Below, piece after piece: positions 10,741 through 23,745 of a stretch of DNA of 64,000 bases (position 1 is the first letter of the stretch; every line of letters starts with the position of its first letter). The notes beneath the pieces were generated by a model that saw only the letters and a list, made by a program, of their open reading frames with translations, did no database searches and was not told the DNA's origin. A program made the position numbers and the translations under genes. The stretch comes from Diadophis punctatus similis (Eukaryota > Chordata > Lepidosauria > Squamata > Dipsadidae): assembly GCA_023053685.1 (NCBI GenBank), contig JALIGW010000001.1, positions 154,000,466 to 154,064,465 on the forward strand. Reading direction: 5' to 3'.

Positions 10741-12594
10741 CCATTTCCCCCTCCCAGTCCCTAAGTCTTCAGGACAGTGGGTTGGGAAAAGGTTCAAAGG
10801 ATTCGTCTGAAATTTTCAAATTCCATAAGTTTGAAACAACGGATGATCGTGTAAGTAAACAAAATGAAGCAACTACCTCACACGACAAAGAACTTGTAAG
10901 GAGGAGCAGGCAATCACAGGGATGGATAGACTGTTGTATAATGCAGCCTATCTATAATATTTATATCTACACAGCCTTGTTTGTTGTGGGGCACCAGCTT
11001 GCCCTCCATCTCAAGATGGAAAACAACTCAGGGCAACCTAACGTCAGATAAAGCATTTGCAAAGTTCATAATTTTGTTTATTTAATGTCATTGTATGTCT
11101 GTTGCTCTCTAACGTAGATGTTTATAATTTGATTATAAGATATGGCTTGCTTGTTCCTTTAAAACAGGTCTACAAGCTTCCTTTTCTGCCCTATATTCAT
11201 GTCCCCTCCCACAATCTTTCCATTGTAAGTTGTGCATTCTTTATATGTACTCATTAGAAGAACTTTTAAATAGAACGAAAGCAAGCATACTAAGTGCAAT
11301 GGAAGCATTTTTGTTGTATATTCTCCGTGTAGAATTCACTGTCTTATATGGCAGTGAGACACTCATTTCAATTAAATCCACTGTGGAATATCAATGCTTG
11401 ACTTCATCAATAGTAATTCTGATAGGTCTATTTGTTTGAACTGCTGATTGCTTTGATCTGATTTTTCCGTTCTTGATGTTAGGATTGCCACCAGACTATT
11501 AATAGTTTTAAATTTATTTAGCTACCTGATTTTAGAATAATTGGCACAGAAATGAGAATTAGAATCCATTTAGAAGTTCCTCTCACAGTCAGTGGTGACT
11601 GCCTCCATGACAATCCTATGGTTGCATACTGTCTTTGCATAGTAATGATCTATAAAAAGGAAGGAATAATCCCATTCTGATTCCCTTTTTTCTTTTGGAG
11701 ACAGCAACAATATGCTCACACTGCCAGTATTATGCTATGGTTATCAAAGGATGAGGTAATCATTTGCAGGAATAATTGCCATTTAAAGATAGATGCTGTA
11801 TCATTAGATGTGGAATGGACATAATTGTTTAGGTTATCAACACCCTAAATTGCAGATGATCTACTAATCCAACACCAATGGAGGAATAATGGGCTTCATT
11901 GGTTCATTATAAATATTGTTTGCTGCATCTGTTTGAAGTGGTTTCTCCTTTGCCTGACTTTACAGCATAACCCTGCTTTTTATTCCTCCATGTGCTTTTT
12001 GCAGGCAGTGAAATAAATGCTAACAAAATGGGTTTAAAAATAACCAACAATACAGCAGCCAACACATGTAATTTTCACATCCAAAATAAAATGGAAAAAA
12101 AACCTGGATTGTTTAAAGCGTTGTTATATCATGATAAAACTGGAATGGGTTATATTTGGGTTGATTTCTTATGTCCTCTAGCTAGTTTCAAAATCCTTCT
12201 GTAAGAGATCAGCTCAGAATGCTGATAATAATGGCAATAGTTTATTATGGTCTCCCACCAGAGTATGATAAGAGCATATAGATGCTTTAGGGAGAAAAAG
12301 AGAAGGCAGCAACAGAAAGAGGAATAAGGGACAGTTAGAGAATGGATGTGGGCTGTGGCTTCGATTATTATTTGCTCCAACCATGCTGACTATGTATTTT
12401 AATAAAAGTTACTTGTAGGGAAATACGGCCATTATTGCCACATCTGAAGTAACAAACTGCTGTACAAAAAATGAGTGTCTATGTCTAGCAGATAGCTTAG
12501 TTGCTATTTTTAAAGTTCAAATTTTTGAGATTTATTAAGACCAAATTTAAAATCCTGATAAGAAGAAAAGCTTACATTACATATGTGTAAATGA
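10741..12594. other. No feature recognised
   Basis: Mixed AT-rich DNA. Frames at 10722-11051, 11230-11439 and 11992-12204 show no family signature. Confidence 0.5.
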
Positions 12595-12850
12595 CATGTA
12601 AGAATGATCTCAAGGGTACAAAGGGAAGATATGCTTGTGAGGAAATGATCAGACAAGAGAGGGAGGAGCCCTCAATGGCTTAACAGAAGAAATTTTGGAA
12701 GAACTTGCCATAATTGATCTGGGAGTTAAAAAATGGGGGTGGGAGATTTGTCACTTCAGATTTGCAAGATTCTGTCCTAGTAGCTTACAATAAAGTAGGT
12801 TTCGCTCATCTCATTGTGTTTCTTGTTTGGTTTACTTGGGAGGGCTGACA
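12595..12850 (+). mobile_element. Solo-LTR-like repeat, copy 1
   Basis: It aligns with 20446-20695 along its length. Both have an AATAAAGTAG polyadenylation-type signal (here 12789-12798) about 60 bp before an end in GGCTGACA. The stretch between is similar (GCTCATCTCATTGTG here, GCTCATTTGGTTGTG there). An internal signal near the 3' end and a terminal CA fit a solo LTR (R/U5). The 5' border is uncertain and no target duplication was found. No internal retroviral sequence is seen. Confidence 0.5.
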
Positions 12851-12984
12851 ATATATATGTATATCATTTACACTGTTAAATTTGCTACAGTGCTTACATA
12901 ACCTGTAAGGTGAAGTATATTATCTTTGTTAAAAGGAAAATCGGGTTCATTTCAAACCAGGAAAAGAAAATAATGCAGAAACAT

Positions 12985-13430
12985 GCAATTATTTGTTTGT
13001 TTATTTGTTTGTTATATTTATTTGCTGCCCATCTTGCCATGGGGCTACTCTGGGCAAGTTACAACAATAAAACAGGGGGGAAATGAAAAAAAATAATGTA
13101 AAAATAACAATAGTAAAGTAATAAAACAATAACAGTCAACAATGGAAGTACAATAATATGAAATTTTTAAAAATGAACAGGGCGGAGGGGAGCTAGTTAG
13201 TCCAGAAGCCACATCAGGTGTGGAACTCCCCCATTGGGATTCAAGGCCAACTGGTAGAGCCAGGTCTTCAGACCTTTGCGGAGGGTTGGGGGGGTTGGGA
13301 CAAACCCTGTGGGCAGGGTGTTCCAAAGGGCTGGCACTACAGTAGAGAAAGGTTGGAAGTTTATTCCAAGAGCACAGTACAAGCTGATCAGAGATGGCCA
13401 TGAGTCAAGCTTCTGGTTGTAGTCCCTTTT
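12985..13430 (-). mobile_element. Antisense L2 3' end with (TTTG/TTTA) tail
   Basis: The minus strand encodes an L2-like C-terminus (VVPALWNTLP, then LRKGLKTWLYQLAL) at 13197-13382. Read on the plus strand, the L2 3' end GCTGCCCATCTTGCC and its (TTTG)n tail lie at the left edge (12990-13040), as expected for an antisense copy. Confidence 0.7.
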
Positions 13431-13774
13431 ATAGGTAAGTCCGAACTTCGTTTCTTGAAAGCCTATAAAGAGAGTGCCTGTCCTCTAGGAATCCTTAGAG
13501 AGTATAATTGACTGTGGTCAGGCACCTTGCTGAGCTCTGGTTTTCTATTTATTGATCATTGTAACCACGGTTTCCTGCTCTGTAGCACTACAGGTGGAGG
13601 TGGGTGAAATCAGTGGGGGAATCTCTGGCATCCTGAACGGAATGTTTACCTGAATAGTCTTGTATCTTTTATAATTTCTAACCTTTTGCTGTGGAGACTG
13701 TGGGAAGATTGAATGACACGGAGGGGAGGGGAGATGGAATGGTGGAGAAGGTTCAATTTTCTTTCCACATCTTT
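13431..13774. other. No feature recognised
   Basis: Contains an isolated TAGGTAAGT that resembles a splice donor but has no open frame to support it. Confidence 0.5.
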
Positions 13775-14507
13775 ATACTGCTCATAAAAGAGTGTCCAAT
13801 TCTTGTTGACTTTATAGGAAAGTGGTCTTTATGCTATCCTGTCAAGCACAGCTTCGGCCAGTTGTTGGACATTCATCTTTGTATCCAGGGATGGGCTTCA
13901 AAAATTTTAGCAAGGGGTTCTCTGCCCGGTTGCTGGGTGGGCGTGGCCATGGTGGGCGTGGCCTAGTCGGCCTCCTGCACCATGGTGGGAGTGGCGTTTT
14001 TGCCCTCCCCTGGCTCTGGAGGCTTTTCTCGAGCCTCCGGGAGGGCGAAAATGGCCTCTCCAGGCTCCAGAGGCCCTTCCCGAACTTCTGATAGGCCCAT
14101 TCTTTGCCCTCCTGAGCCTCTGTACATGCCCTGCACTTATCTGCATCCAAAATGGGCCACGTGGGGACTCCTGGGAGGGGAGGGGAGGGGTGAGAGGGGC
14201 CAGCCAGGAGGGGGATTTGGGGGTTCTTCGAATTGCACAGAATCTTAGCTAGAGGTTCTCCTGAACCCCTGCAAACCCCCAGCAGCCCACCCCTATCTGT
14301 ATCAGTTTTAATGTTATCAAGCCAGCATGTTCTTTGCTTGTCCCTTCTTGGTCCACTAACCATTCCTAGCGTCATTGCCTTCTCCAATGAATTTGCATGT
14401 ATGACTTGGCCAAAGTAAATCATATATAGTCTTGTGATTTTGGCTTCTAATAATGTGTCTGGTTTTATGCAATTCAACACCTCTCTGTTGGCTGCTCTGG
14501 CTGTCAT
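13775..14507 (-). mobile_element. Antisense RTE/Bov-B LINE C-terminal remnant, split by a hAT-type element
   Basis: The minus strand at 14304-14500 encodes a stretch resembling the end of Bov-B-type ORF2: LLEAKITRLYMIYFGQV, then SLEKAMTLGMVSG, then QRTCWLDNIKTDT. After removal of the 410-bp element at 13886 it continues with 'QQLAEAVLDR'-like residues and a 'KVNK'-type end below 13885. An in-frame stop in the latter part shows it is dead. The L1 at 14525 is inserted at its upstream side. Confidence 0.7.
13886..14295. mobile_element. 410-bp hAT-type element inserted in Bov-B
   Basis: The left end CAGGGATGGGCTTCAAAAATT and the right end ...AGCAGCCCACCCCTA are inverted repeats. The 8-bp duplication is 7/8 identical: TTTGTATC (13878-13885) and TCTGTATC (14296-14303). 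The interior is GC-rich, with repeated GGGCGTGGCC and an inverted GGGAGGGCGAAAATGGCC segment. Confidence 0.8.
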
Positions 14508-14524
14508 AAAGAGCTGAGAATATA
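14508..14524 (+). repeat. L1 target-site duplication, 5' copy
   Basis: AAAGAGCTGAGAATATA is identical to 20336-20352, directly before the L1 5' end. Confidence 0.9.
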
Positions 14525-15166
14525 GGGCTTCCGGTTTGGTGCTGCCGCTTCGAGGGCGCTCTTTGCAGAGCGCTTGTTCCTGATTTTCGTTCGCCGCCAG
14601 TTCAGCAGTCAAACAGCTGTCTGGCGGCTTGATTGTCTCCTCCCCGGGCAAAGGGGAGTGAGGAGAGCCGGCGGGGTGAGGTAGAGCCCCCCTAGTGCCC
14701 CTGGTGAGATCCTGGGGCACGAAGGGTGAGGGCCCCCTAGGAACCTTGCCATAGCTCCGGAATTGGGAAGTCTCCGTTTTCACAGAGCAAGAAGCTGCAC
14801 CCAATCCCTGCAATCAACATATCTGATTAAAAGAAGATACTGTAGCAGGCGGAAAGACCCAGGAGGCAGAGATGTTAAACGGCAAGTAGTAAAGCTTTTT
14901 TTTGTGGATTGGAAGTGAAGAAGGAAGTAATTAATTAACAAAGGGACAAAAGAAATGGCGCTGGAGGCTTCGGGGCGTGGAAACGAAAGTTAAAAGTGGA
15001 GGGCTGTTTTTACTACCAGCTCCCTCTTTGAAAACTTTGAACTTTAAATTGCTTTTTGACCTTGCCGGGGAAGAAAAGAAAAAGGACTTGATAGAATTTC
15101 TCCTGGCAGTTTGGCTACTTGTTTCTGGCTTTTTCTTCTTAACTATAAAGACTGAAGTGATCGGCA
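14525..15166 (+). promoter_or_regulatory. L1 5' UTR / putative internal promoter
   Basis: The first ~250 bp (GGGCTTCCGG start, ETS-like TTCCGG) is GC-rich against the AT-rich surroundings. The remainder becomes purine- and A-rich up to the ORF1 start. L1 5' UTRs normally carry a Pol II promoter; activity here is inferred from position only. Confidence 0.6.
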
Positions 15167-16273
15167 ATGGCTTCAAAAAAAACCACCTCTGTTAGAGCAC
15201 CAGCGAGTGCAGACAGCTCTCCTATCCATACTTCTAAAATACCAGCCCCCCCTCAGCCATTAACGCTCCCAATGCTACAAGACGCACTTAAATCAATGCA
15301 AACAGAATTAGCAGCTGGATTTAATTTTAAAATTAATGAAACTAATGAGAAGATTTCTGCAATTAATGAAAGAATTAATGAGACCAATGAGAAAATACAG
15401 GAAGTTTCTGATGATATTGCAATTCGCAATAAAGAGATTAGAGAAGATATAATTAATGCCTTTTCTGGTCTGGCCACCAATTATGAGATTATGGAAGAAG
15501 AAATGCAAGAAATTAAGCAAACTACAACAGTGTTGGGAGCCAGGGTTGGCGAAGTAGAAAATAAAATTGAGAGGGAGGAGGCAGAAATTATAATTATGCA
15601 ATACAGATGTATGGAATTTGCAATAAGAGTTCGTGGAGTTAAGGAAAACAAGCAGGAGAATTTGAAGGAAATTATGTTGGAAGCATTTGAGTTAGCACTT
15701 GGAGTGAAGAAGGAGGAGCTGGCATGGCAAATAGAAAAAATTTATCGCGTTAACTCATGGGTGGCCAGAAATAGAAATTTACCAAGAGATATTGTCATCT
15801 ATTTCACTACTAGAACACTACGTAATGATATTTTACAAGCGACTTTTGTAAACAAACTCCAAGTCGAAGGACAAGAAGTGATGACAATGAAGGAAATTCC
15901 CTCCAAGATGTTGAAAGCCAGGAAGGAATACACCTTTCTGGTGGAAGAACTGAGAAGACAACAAGTCCAGTACAGGTGGGAAATACCAAGTGGATTGGTG
16001 GTTACGTTTATGGGAGTGAGATATCGACTTAATACAGTTCAGAAGGCCAGAGATTTTTATGAAGATGTTTTACTGCCTGGTTCACCTAAACCCCCAGAAG
16101 GGAAACAACAACAAGAAAGAGAAGAATTGCTGAAAGTGGTACAAGAAGGAGCTGTGTCATTGGCTATTGAAATGGAACAAAATTTAGAACTCAACAGACA
16201 GGAAATGATTAAAGAACAAAGACAGACTAGAGCTGCCAAACAGAGACAAGAAATGAGACAACAAAGACAATAG
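15167..16273 (+). CDS. ORF1: L1 ORF1p, RNA-binding chaperone, 368 aa, intact
   Basis: ORF1p forms trimers that coat L1 RNA and help reverse transcription. The visible layout matches the family. There is a basic and proline-rich N-terminus (1-35), then a heptad-rich coiled coil at about 40-145. An RRM-like region lies at about 148-235 (FAIRVRGVKENKQENLKEI, then RDIVIYFTTRTLRNDIL) and a C-terminal domain at about 240-305 (ARKEYTFLVEELRRQ, then FMGVRYRLNTVQKARDFYEDV). A Gln/Arg-rich extension lies at about 312-368. The coiled coil contains a 14-residue repeat, INETNEKI at about 56 and again at about 70. The ATG at 15167 is the first in the open frame and gives a normal family length. The frame ends TAG, 109 bp before the ORF2 ATG. 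Confidence 0.9.
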   Translation: MASKKTTSVRAPASADSSPIHTSKIPAPPQPLTLPMLQDALKSMQTELAAGFNFKINETNEKISAINERINETNEKIQEVSDDIAIRNKEIREDIINAFSGLATNYEIMEEEMQEIKQTTTVLGARVGEVENKIEREEAEIIIMQYRCMEFAIRVRGVKENKQENLKEIMLEAFELALGVKKEELAWQIEKIYRVNSWVARNRNLPRDIVIYFTTRTLRNDILQATFVNKLQVEGQEVMTMKEIPSKMLKARKEYTFLVEELRRQQVQYRWEIPSGLVVTFMGVRYRLNTVQKARDFYEDVLLPGSPKPPEGKQQQEREELLKVVQEGAVSLAIEMEQNLELNRQEMIKEQRQTRAAKQRQEMRQQRQ

Positions 16274-16382
16274 GTGGCAACTCAAGATACTCCTAAATCG
16301 GAAGCGGTGGGAGGAGCGAGACCAAAAGAAAAATCTAAGGTAGATCTTCAAGGGGTGCTCCATACGCTTCGGAAGCCCAGAG

Positions 16383-19300
16383 ATGGGAAATAAATTTCTT
16401 ACCTGGAATGTCAATGGTTTGAATTCTCCACAGAAAAGGAGGAAAATATTTCACTACTTAAAACAATTTAATAATGACTTGATATGTTTACAGGAGACTC
16501 ATATAAGGACTCAAGATAAAAAAATACTTGATGAATACAAGACTAGGTACACATTTTGTTGCTACAGCTCCAGAAAAGAAAAACGGTATTGTTATATACG
16601 TGAAAAAAGATTTGATTGCAAAGTTAATAGAAGCAGATGATCAAGGAAGATTTTTAGCAATTGAACTTTTAATAAAGGGACAGAAAATATTAGTGATTGG
16701 ATTATATGCCCCGAATCAACAACAAGAAAAATTCTACGACCTTTTGCATTCAAAGCTCATATATTGGGATTACAAAACTTGCATTCTCTTAGGGGACTGG
16801 AATGGCATTTTGGATGTTAAGAAAGACAAGAAGGGTCCTAAGCAAAACATCTTTGCAAGAGCAAAATTGCCTAAATCCTTTTTTGAGATGATGGAAGACT
16901 GGGATTTGAGAGATATATGGCGTGAAAGAAACCCTACAGAAAAGGATTTTACTTTCTATTCAGACAGACATCAATCTTTTTCCAGGATTGATTTTATTTT
17001 AATTACTAACGATCTTTTTTCCAGGGTGAAGAGAACAAAAATATACACGAGGGTATTGTCCGACCATAGCCCTGTCTGGCTGGAAATGGAATTTGGTTAC
17101 GGACTAAGAAAATCTTGGAGGTTAAATGATAATTTGTTTAGATATGAAGATAATGTAAGAGAGTGTAAAAAATTTATGAATGAATTTTTTGTTATGAATA
17201 TGCAGAAAGGCACATCAATTCAGATGGTATGGGATGCAAGTAAGGCTTATATGAGAGGTGTTTTAATATATTTGAATAATAAATATAGAAGAAAGAAGGA
17301 ATTTAAAAGAAAAGGACTGGAGGAAGAAATTAAGAAACAAGAGAGGGCTTTGATTTCTAAACCAACAGATAAGAAAATTAAAGAAACAATTAATTTACTA
17401 AAAGCTCAATTTAATATGTTAATGGCAGACCAAGTTGCAACTAATTTACAATATGCCAAACATAACACTTTTTGTAATGCAAATAAGCCGGGCAGGTGGT
17501 TGGCTTACATGTTAAGGAAAAAACAGAAATCAAGAGTAGTAGAAAAAGTTAAGTATAAAGGGAAAGAAGTTTTTGATTGTGAAATGATTAAAAAGTCTTT
17601 CTTAGAATTCTATTCAGGGTTGTATAAGGGGGAGAAGATTAAAGAGGAAGATATAGATGGATATTTATGAAATGGTCATATACATATAGCTTCCACGGAG
17701 CAGATTGAAACTTTAAATCAATTTATAACCTCAGAGGAAATATTGGCGGTTATTAAACAGCTAAAAGTGGGAAAGGCTCCAGGTACAGATGGTTTGACAG
17801 CTGTTTATTATAAAAACTTACAGAATGAAATGGTGGAGCCTCTGAAGGTGTTATTTAATACTATACAGCAAGGAGGAGAAGTACCCCCAACTTGGAAAAC
17901 TGCTTTTATCTCTTTGATCCCGAAAGAGAATCAAGATCACACAGACCCTAAAAATTATAGGCCAATTTCATTGTTAAACATGGATTATAAAATTTTTGCC
18001 AAAATATTAGCTAACAGATTAATGATACTTATGCAACAATTGATCCACCAAGATCAAACTGGTTTTATAGAAGGTAGACAAATGAAGAGTAATGTACGAC
18101 ACATAATTAATTTATTAGAGTATTTGGGGAGGAATAACCAGATACCCGCTGCACTGGTATTCCTGGATGCTGAAAAAGCTTTTGATAGATTGAATTGGAA
18201 TTTTTTATTAAAATTAATAGAAAAGATGCAGCTTGGAGAATACTTTACACAATCTATTAAGGCAATATATCAAAAACAGACTGCTCAAATAATAATTAAT
18301 GGTGAACTAACAAATAATTTTAATATAGAGAAAGGAACCAGACAAGGATGTCCCCTATCACCTCTTTTGTTTATTTTGTCTATAGAGATTTTACTTAGTA
18401 AAATAAGGGAATCTGAGATAGTTAAAGGTATTAAAATAAGAGGAGAAGAATATAAACTACGAGCGTTTGCGGATGATTTAGTAGTTACTGTAACTCAGCC
18501 ATATCAATCAATTACAGGCCTGATGGATATTATAAATTCTTATGGACAAGTAGCTGGTCTTAAAATAAATGTAGATAAAACTAAAATAATAGCTAAAAAC
18601 ATGACCAGAAATCAAGAGGAAAAAGTAGAAAGGGTTACGGGATATGAAATAGTCAAAAAGGTCAAATACTTGGGGGTTAACATTATGTCAATAAACACGA
18701 AACTTTATCAACATAATTATGAAATATTATGGCAAAAAATACAGAAAGACTTGGAAAATTGGAAAAAGCTACAGTTGTCCTTGCTGGGCAGGATAGCTGT
18801 AGTAAAAATGAATGTCATACCTAGGTTTTTATTTCTTTTTCAAACAATTCCCATACTTAAAAAGGATGACAACTTGAAAGAGTGGCAAAAGGGTATTAAT
18901 AAATTTATTTGGGCTGGGAAAAAACCGAGAGTAAATCAGAAAATAATGCAAGACTCACGTGAAAGGGGAGGATTAAAAATGCCTAACTTAAGATTGTATT
19001 ATGAAGCAGCTACCCTCTCAGCAATTGCGGATTGGATTAACCTGACGGAAGAGAGGTCATTAAATATAGAAGGGTATGGCTTATTTTATGGATGGCATGC
19101 TTATTTAGTGTATAACAAAAAAGTAGATAAAACCTTTAAGAGTCATATATTAAGAAATGCTCTATTACGTGTCTGGAAGAAATATCAATGTAAATTAAAT
19201 GATAAATTACCTATATGGACAGTGCCGAGGCATGCGATAGAGAATATAAATACAGAGCAAAAACTAGATAAGATTACATATAAAGAGTTTCTTTATGTAG

Positions 19301-20133
19301 AGGGAATGAGGTTACAATTAAAATCAATGGAGCAACTAAAAGAAGAAGGAATAATTAAGTCTTGGTTTCAATATGGGCAATTGCAGGCCAGATGGAAAGA
19401 GGATTCAAAAGCAGGTATTTCGCAGCAAGATGACAACTTGATAAATCAAATAAAGAATAAAGGACCAATGCATATAAAGAGATTATATAATGTATTAGTG
19501 GAATTAGATTCTGAAACAGAGCTAGTTAAGGATTGTATGATTAAATGGGCTCAAAATATTGGTGAACCTATAATGATGGAAACATGGGAGAATATATGGG
19601 TTAGAAATGTGAAATTTACACAAGCCCAAAATTTAAGAGAAAACTTTTATAAAATGTTTTATAGATGGCATTTTGACCCAAAGAAACTAGCTTGTATGTA
19701 TCCAAATTTACAACCTAAATGTTGGAGATGTGAATGTGAAGATGCAACTTATTTTCATGTTTGGTGGTCTTGTAGGAAAATTAAGGCTTTTTGGATTAAA
19801 ATATGGTGGATTATACAGAATATTTTGAAGAAAAAAATTAAGTTTACACCACAGTTTTTCTTGCTGGGAATAATTATGGACTGTACTGTAATAGAGACTA
19901 AACTGATTTTGAACTTGATAACGGCTGCCAGATTGTTGGTAGCACAATATTGGAAGAAAGAAGATATACCTACTATTGAGGAATGGACAATAAAAGTTAC
20001 ACACCTGGCAGAAATGGCAAGAATTTCATCATACTTAAAAGATCATTCAAATGAAAGATATATATTGGAATGGAATAGATGGACTGATTATATTCAAAAA
20101 AAGTATCAGATTAAGAAGATATATATAGTTTAA
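16383..20133 (+). pseudogene. ORF2: L1 ORF2p endonuclease/reverse transcriptase, near-intact with two lesions
   Basis: The span of about 1,250 codons matches full L1 ORF2. The N-terminal APE-type endonuclease shows NVNGLNSPQKR, QETH, GDWN (16792-16803) and SDHSP (17059-17073). The reverse transcriptase shows GKAPGTDGL, PISLLNMDYKIFAKILANRL, RQGCPLSPLLF and the catalytic FADD at 18466-18477. The C-terminus has a Cys/His cluster (C-x2-C ... H-x4-C, 19720-19773). Lesion 1: the frame shifts by +1 near 16540-16550, just after QETH, fitting one extra base or two lost. Lesion 2: an in-frame TGA at 17668-17670, between endonuclease and reverse transcriptase, typical of CGA to TGA decay at a CpG. Downstream the frame is open for 820 codons. 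As sequenced it should not yield full ORF2p. Confidence 0.9.
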
Positions 20134-20335
20134 TAATGATATATGGTTAGAATTTTAGAATGGTTTTTATAATAGAATTTATGTTTTGTTAGTATATGTT
20201 AGTTTATGGTTATTTGAAGATTATATCCTGTGTTCTTTCTGGGAAGTCGGGGTAGGGGAGAGAGGGGGTTGGGGGGAAGGGGGGGAATTTAAAAAAATTT
20301 GTACTTTGTACTAATAAAACTTTTTCAATAAAAAA
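20134..20335 (+). other. L1 3' UTR with G-rich tract and polyadenylation signal
   Basis: A G-rich run at about 20247-20286 has several blocks of four or more G and is quadruplex-prone, as in mammalian L1 3' UTRs. It is followed by AATAAAAC and AATAAAAAA close to the A tail. The tail is short (about 9 A) and merges with the target duplication. Confidence 0.75.
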
Positions 20336-20352
20336 AAAGAGCTGAGAATATA
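20336..20352 (+). repeat. L1 target-site duplication, 3' copy
   Basis: Identical to 14508-14524; its first As overlap the A tail. A further diverged copy of the motif (ATAAAGAGCTGAGGATA) follows at 20361, so the empty site already had a short direct repeat. Confidence 0.88.
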
Positions 20353-20445
20353 AAGGTACCATAAAGAGCTGAGGATAAAAGTACAACATTCTTACTTATT
20401 TGTGTCAATTGTGATTTAAGTAATATATTTTTTGCCAAATGCTGA

Positions 20446-20695
20446 TCTGTAATAGTATGTGGGAAAAGCCTTGGGAGATTAGGCAAAGAGATGCTGCCTA
20501 TATAATGGTCAAATAAGAGATAGTATAGCCTGCAGCTAGATGGGTGGGTATGGCATGAGGCTCAGAAAAGACCCTCCCTAGTTTCTCCGGAAGAGAGGAT
20601 TGTACTTTCACACTTCTGTCAATGTAGCTTTACAATAAAGTAGATTTAGCTCATTTGGTTGTGATTCCTATCTGGTTTAACCCACAAGGCTGACA
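20446..20695 (+). mobile_element. Solo-LTR-like repeat, copy 2
   Basis: Partner of 12595-12850. It has AATAAAGTAG (20634-20643), GCTCATTTGGTTGTG and the GGCTGACA end. The upstream half also aligns (AGAGATGCTGCC with AGATATGCTTGT; TCAAATAAGAGA with TCAGACAAGAGA). The 5' boundary may be the TGTGGGAAAAG at about 20457. Confidence 0.5.
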
Positions 20696-23589
<2,894 letters not shown>

Positions 23590-23745
23590 AGCGGTGAACA
23601 TACCCAATACTCCTGCCTCCTCTTTTCCCCACAGCAATAATCCTGTTTGATAAATTGAGCTAAGAGAGAGTGGTTGGCCCAAAGTCACCCAGTGAGCTTT
23701 CATGTATAAGACAGATCTAGAACTCCTAGTCTCCTGTATAATTCT
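23590..23745 (-). mobile_element. Old SINE-like fragment, antisense
   Basis: The plus strand reads GGCCCAAAGTCACCCAGTGAGC, then CTAGAACTCCTAGTCTCC. That resembles the complement of the tRNA-related part of an old amniote SINE. There is no intact A or B box. Confidence 0.4.

Larger units (their letters stand above)
14525..20338 (+). mobile_element. Full-length L1 LINE (about 5.8 kb)
   Basis: It has a complete L1 layout: a GC-rich 5' UTR, ORF1, a 109-bp spacer, ORF2, and a 3' UTR with a G-rich tract, AATAAA and a short A tail. It is flanked by a 17-bp perfect target duplication. ORF1 is open; ORF2 has one frameshift and one in-frame TGA. Identical duplications and few lesions indicate a recent insertion. 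It lies in the same region as, but opposite to, the antisense Bov-B remnant it interrupts. Confidence 0.93.

Noticed and set aside
13434..13443. Consensus-like splice donor AGGTAAGT
   Set aside because: No open upstream frame, no matching acceptor; expected by chance in 64 kb.
13842..14813. 323-codon minus-strand frame
   Set aside because: It runs across the L1 5' UTR, the Bov-B remnant and a hAT-type element. Only the Bov-B part is real coding sequence; the frame as a whole is a chance fusion.
19708..20004. 98-codon minus-strand frame
   Set aside because: Antisense shadow of L1 ORF2.
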